From Candidatus Binatota bacterium (GTDB lineage: Bacteria; Desulfobacterota; Binatia; Bin18), in the NCBI GenBank assembly GCA_011523315.1, contig WTHE01000404.1, positions 1 through 8,338 on the forward strand: a stretch of DNA of 8,338 nt. Reading direction: 5' to 3'. Positions 7,601 to 8,338 of the stretch are shown here, piece after piece. Made by a program: the position numbers and the translations under genes. The notes below the pieces were generated by a model. The model was not told the DNA's origin. It saw nothing but the letters and a program-made list of their open reading frames with translations, and made no database searches. The first letter of the stretch is position 1. Each line of letters starts with the position of its first letter.

Positions 7601-8320
7601 TTGCAGTTCCTCTCGCAACGCCTGGTACTGGGCAGCCTTTTTGGCCTGGCGCCGCAGCGTGCTCAGCTGCCGCTCCATTTCGGACAGCAGATCGGCCACC
7701 CGGGCCAGATTATCCTGAGTGCGCTCGAGCTTGCGCTCAGCGGCCAGCCGCCGGCTGCGGTATAAGCTGACGCCTGCGGCTTCTTCGATCAGCACCCGGA
7801 TATCGTCCGCTTTGGCGTTGATGAGATGTTCAACCCGGCCCTGTTCGATGATCGCATAGGCTTTGCTGCCAGCCCCGGTGCCGAGGAAGAACTCGACAAT
7901 ATCCCGCAGCCGGCACGGGATGTTGTTCAAGAAATACTCAGAATCACCCGACCGGAAGTAACGGCGCGAGATCATCATCTCGGCCCAGCCGTTGCCGGCC
8001 CGAGCCGTGACGGGGCTGCCATTTCCAAGCACTTCGGGCTGCGGGGCGACCGGGGTGTCGGCATTTTCGAGCAGCAGCTTGACCTCGGCCATGCCCAGCG
8101 GAGGATTCCCCTGGGTGCCGGCAAAGACAACGTCACTCATTTCGGTGCCCCGCAGCTGACGCGAACTCTGCTCGCCCAGGACCCAGCGCAAGGCGTCAAC
8201 CACATTCGATTTGCCGCACCCGTTGGGACCGACAATGGCCGTCACTCCGGCCGGAAACGTCAGCGCCGTCTTGTCTTTGAAGGATTTGAATCCAAGGAGT
8301 TCAATCTGTTTGATCCTCAT
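4679..8320 (-). CDS. smc: Chromosome segregation protein Smc, complete
   Basis: ATPase of the SMC-ScpAB condensin that loops and compacts the bacterial chromosome. It has 1213 residues, close to the family norm of about 1150-1200. The N-terminal head opens MRIKQIELLGFKSFKDKT and has Walker A GPNGCGKS at 31-38. RSGDSEYFLNNIPCRL near 123-138 and AIIEQGRVE near 156-164 are typical head motifs. The first coiled coil runs from about 190 to 515, the hinge from about 520 to 700 (YERYAPGVQSIM to VVSGGSQG), and the return coil from about 705 to 1040. The C-terminal head has LGEVNPGAA, the LSGGE signature at 1123-1127, Walker B VLDE ending at 1152, the D-loop DAPLDD at 1154-1159 and ITHN at 1181-1184. 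All ATPase motifs are intact. Residues about 87-114 form a longer Gly/Pro/Ala loop than I recall in B. subtilis Smc. scpA and scpB are not in the window. The stop overlaps the ftsY start. Confidence 0.98.
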   Translation of the reverse strand: MRIKQIELLGFKSFKDKTALTFPAGVTAIVGPNGCGKSNVVDALRWVLGEQSSRQLRGTEMSDVVFAGTQGNPPLGMAEVKLLLENADTPVAPQPEVLGNGSPVTARAGNGWAEMMISRRYFRSGDSEYFLNNIPCRLRDIVEFFLGTGAGSKAYAIIEQGRVEHLINAKADDIRVLIEEAAGVSLYRSRRLAAERKLERTQDNLARVADLLSEMERQLSTLRRQAKKAAQYQALREELQTVDLTLLCHAYQTLLDELVDLDRRRTAVLAEETALEDRTRQLQAERVQAQTALEDRETALRASEERVHAIQSALQQGEQRKEFLLHQKQRAADRAGAAQTELAAVEERRSAVHNEVESLAEQTRQSQTRLAEEEAVLSRHEQDSARLQDTLVSHEAAAEELKTEIVDVLTRHAQVQNGLAYARRRGEEVADRLQVLATEAEQASASLADTEQSLATTHTRAAELDECLRRGQRERGEKTDGLQALVRVGERLEHELAGAWAKQAELRTRLSTLKEMEQGYERYAPGVQSIMAEAESLTRVVGVVAQMLEVPHSYERAVAAVLREKLEYVVVAEVGDGLTAVEYLHQAEAGHGSFIPLQPRGGPQPVSQHNGHALTVGQGLAVVMPAPSEPDGLTPLLSLLSVTPQGREVVEALLADTFLVPDLQTGLECWQRDRQPRTFVTPSGEVLTAQGVVSGGSQGIVQEGLLERRREIRDLHRQVERHDGVVADLVRRRQEAKRSRQELEGELARLEAQAHAWGEEKQALHAQAAQLEGEQRRLLDKKESIGYERQTLEEEQSGLGSEIAGLAARESELDDQRQEREARLAERQEQVAQAKRALEYQREVCDELRVRVAERRERQEGLRAQRSRLQEQQTELAERATACQAEHRAAQAEADQIQTELTGQATRTAQQQTELASVGQEHERQQEACTRLRASCCAYEEELEQCRASLLEFQEEKTRLEVKSAEKRVSCDHINTAGYERYEIAVPGVLARYVSAPLETETAEARRQELRDKIGRLGEVNPGAAAELLAVEQRHTSLKEQEADLQASIADLQRTIAKLNRESRDRFRETFGLVDAKFRHVYERLVEGGSAQIRLTDENDPTHSGVEISVQPPGKRLRSLQLLSGGERALAALSFTFALFLIRPSPFCVLDEVDAPLDDANVGRFNQLVREISQTTQVILITHNKRTMEAASTLYGVTMQEPGISSLVSVSLS

Positions 8321-8326
8321 GACCCC

Positions 8327-8332
8327 ACCTCC
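8327..8332 (-). promoter_or_regulatory. Ribosome binding site of smc
   Basis: Minus-strand GGAGGT ends 6 bases before the ATG at 8320, a strong and well-spaced Shine-Dalgarno that settles the smc start together with the conserved MRIKQIELLGFKSF beginning. Only 18 bases precede the gene in the window, so its promoter is not visible. Confidence 0.88.
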
Positions 8333-8338
8333 CCACTC

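Noticed and set aside
6947..7765. 272-residue plus-strand open frame opposite smc
   Set aside because: Same mirror effect from the first Smc coiled coil, rich in L, G, F and Q, without motifs.
4679..8320. Rad50/SbcC or MukB as alternative identity for the long ATPase
   Set aside because: The FKSFKDKT opening, GPNGCGKSNVVDALRWVLGE, the globular hinge without a zinc-hook CxxC, and the DEVDAPLDDAN C-terminal head are those of Smc proper.

Overview
This window is a compact housekeeping block from a GC-rich bacterium. All six protein genes lie on the minus strand, and reading in the direction of transcription the order is smc, ftsY, a small zapB-like gene, zapA, a probable 6S RNA gene, rny and tyrS. 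There are no transposases, integrases, phage genes, CRISPR repeats, tRNAs or rRNAs. Intergenic space is small except for about 250 bases between zapA and rny, which hold the 6S RNA candidate. The layout zapA-6S RNA-rny, with ZapA and a ZapB-like coiled coil side by side, suggests a Desulfobacterota (deltaproteobacteria)-like lineage or a related deep branch close to Proteobacteria. That placement is inferred from gene order and composition and cannot be fixed without a protein search.

Region by region: 8320-4679 is a complete Smc chromosome-organising ATPase with a strong ribosome binding site just upstream. Its stop overlaps the ftsY start by one base (TGATG), so FtsY, the signal recognition particle receptor, is probably translationally coupled to it. 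A well-formed sigma70-type promoter (TTGACT, 17 bases, TACACT) begins 8 bases after the ftsY stop and should start a second transcript carrying the zapB-like gene and zapA, which overlap by 17 bases. After zapA comes a stretch that folds as a long imperfect hairpin with a central bulge and contains the CTGAGCCG motif also found in E. coli 6S RNA. Then come a small inverted repeat and a near-perfect Shine-Dalgarno for rny, the membrane-anchored endoribonuclease RNase Y. The last gene, tyrS, encodes tyrosyl-tRNA synthetase and ends 3 bases from the window edge.

The genes join chromosome segregation (Smc), membrane protein targeting (FtsY), Z-ring assembly (ZapA and the ZapB-like protein), global transcription control (6S RNA), mRNA turnover (RNase Y) and tRNA charging (TyrS). 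No undescribed system is evident. The points most worth a second look are the 6S RNA candidate and its place beside rny, the promoter with a palindrome at its start site, the small partner gene of zapA, and an extra loop in the Smc head domain.
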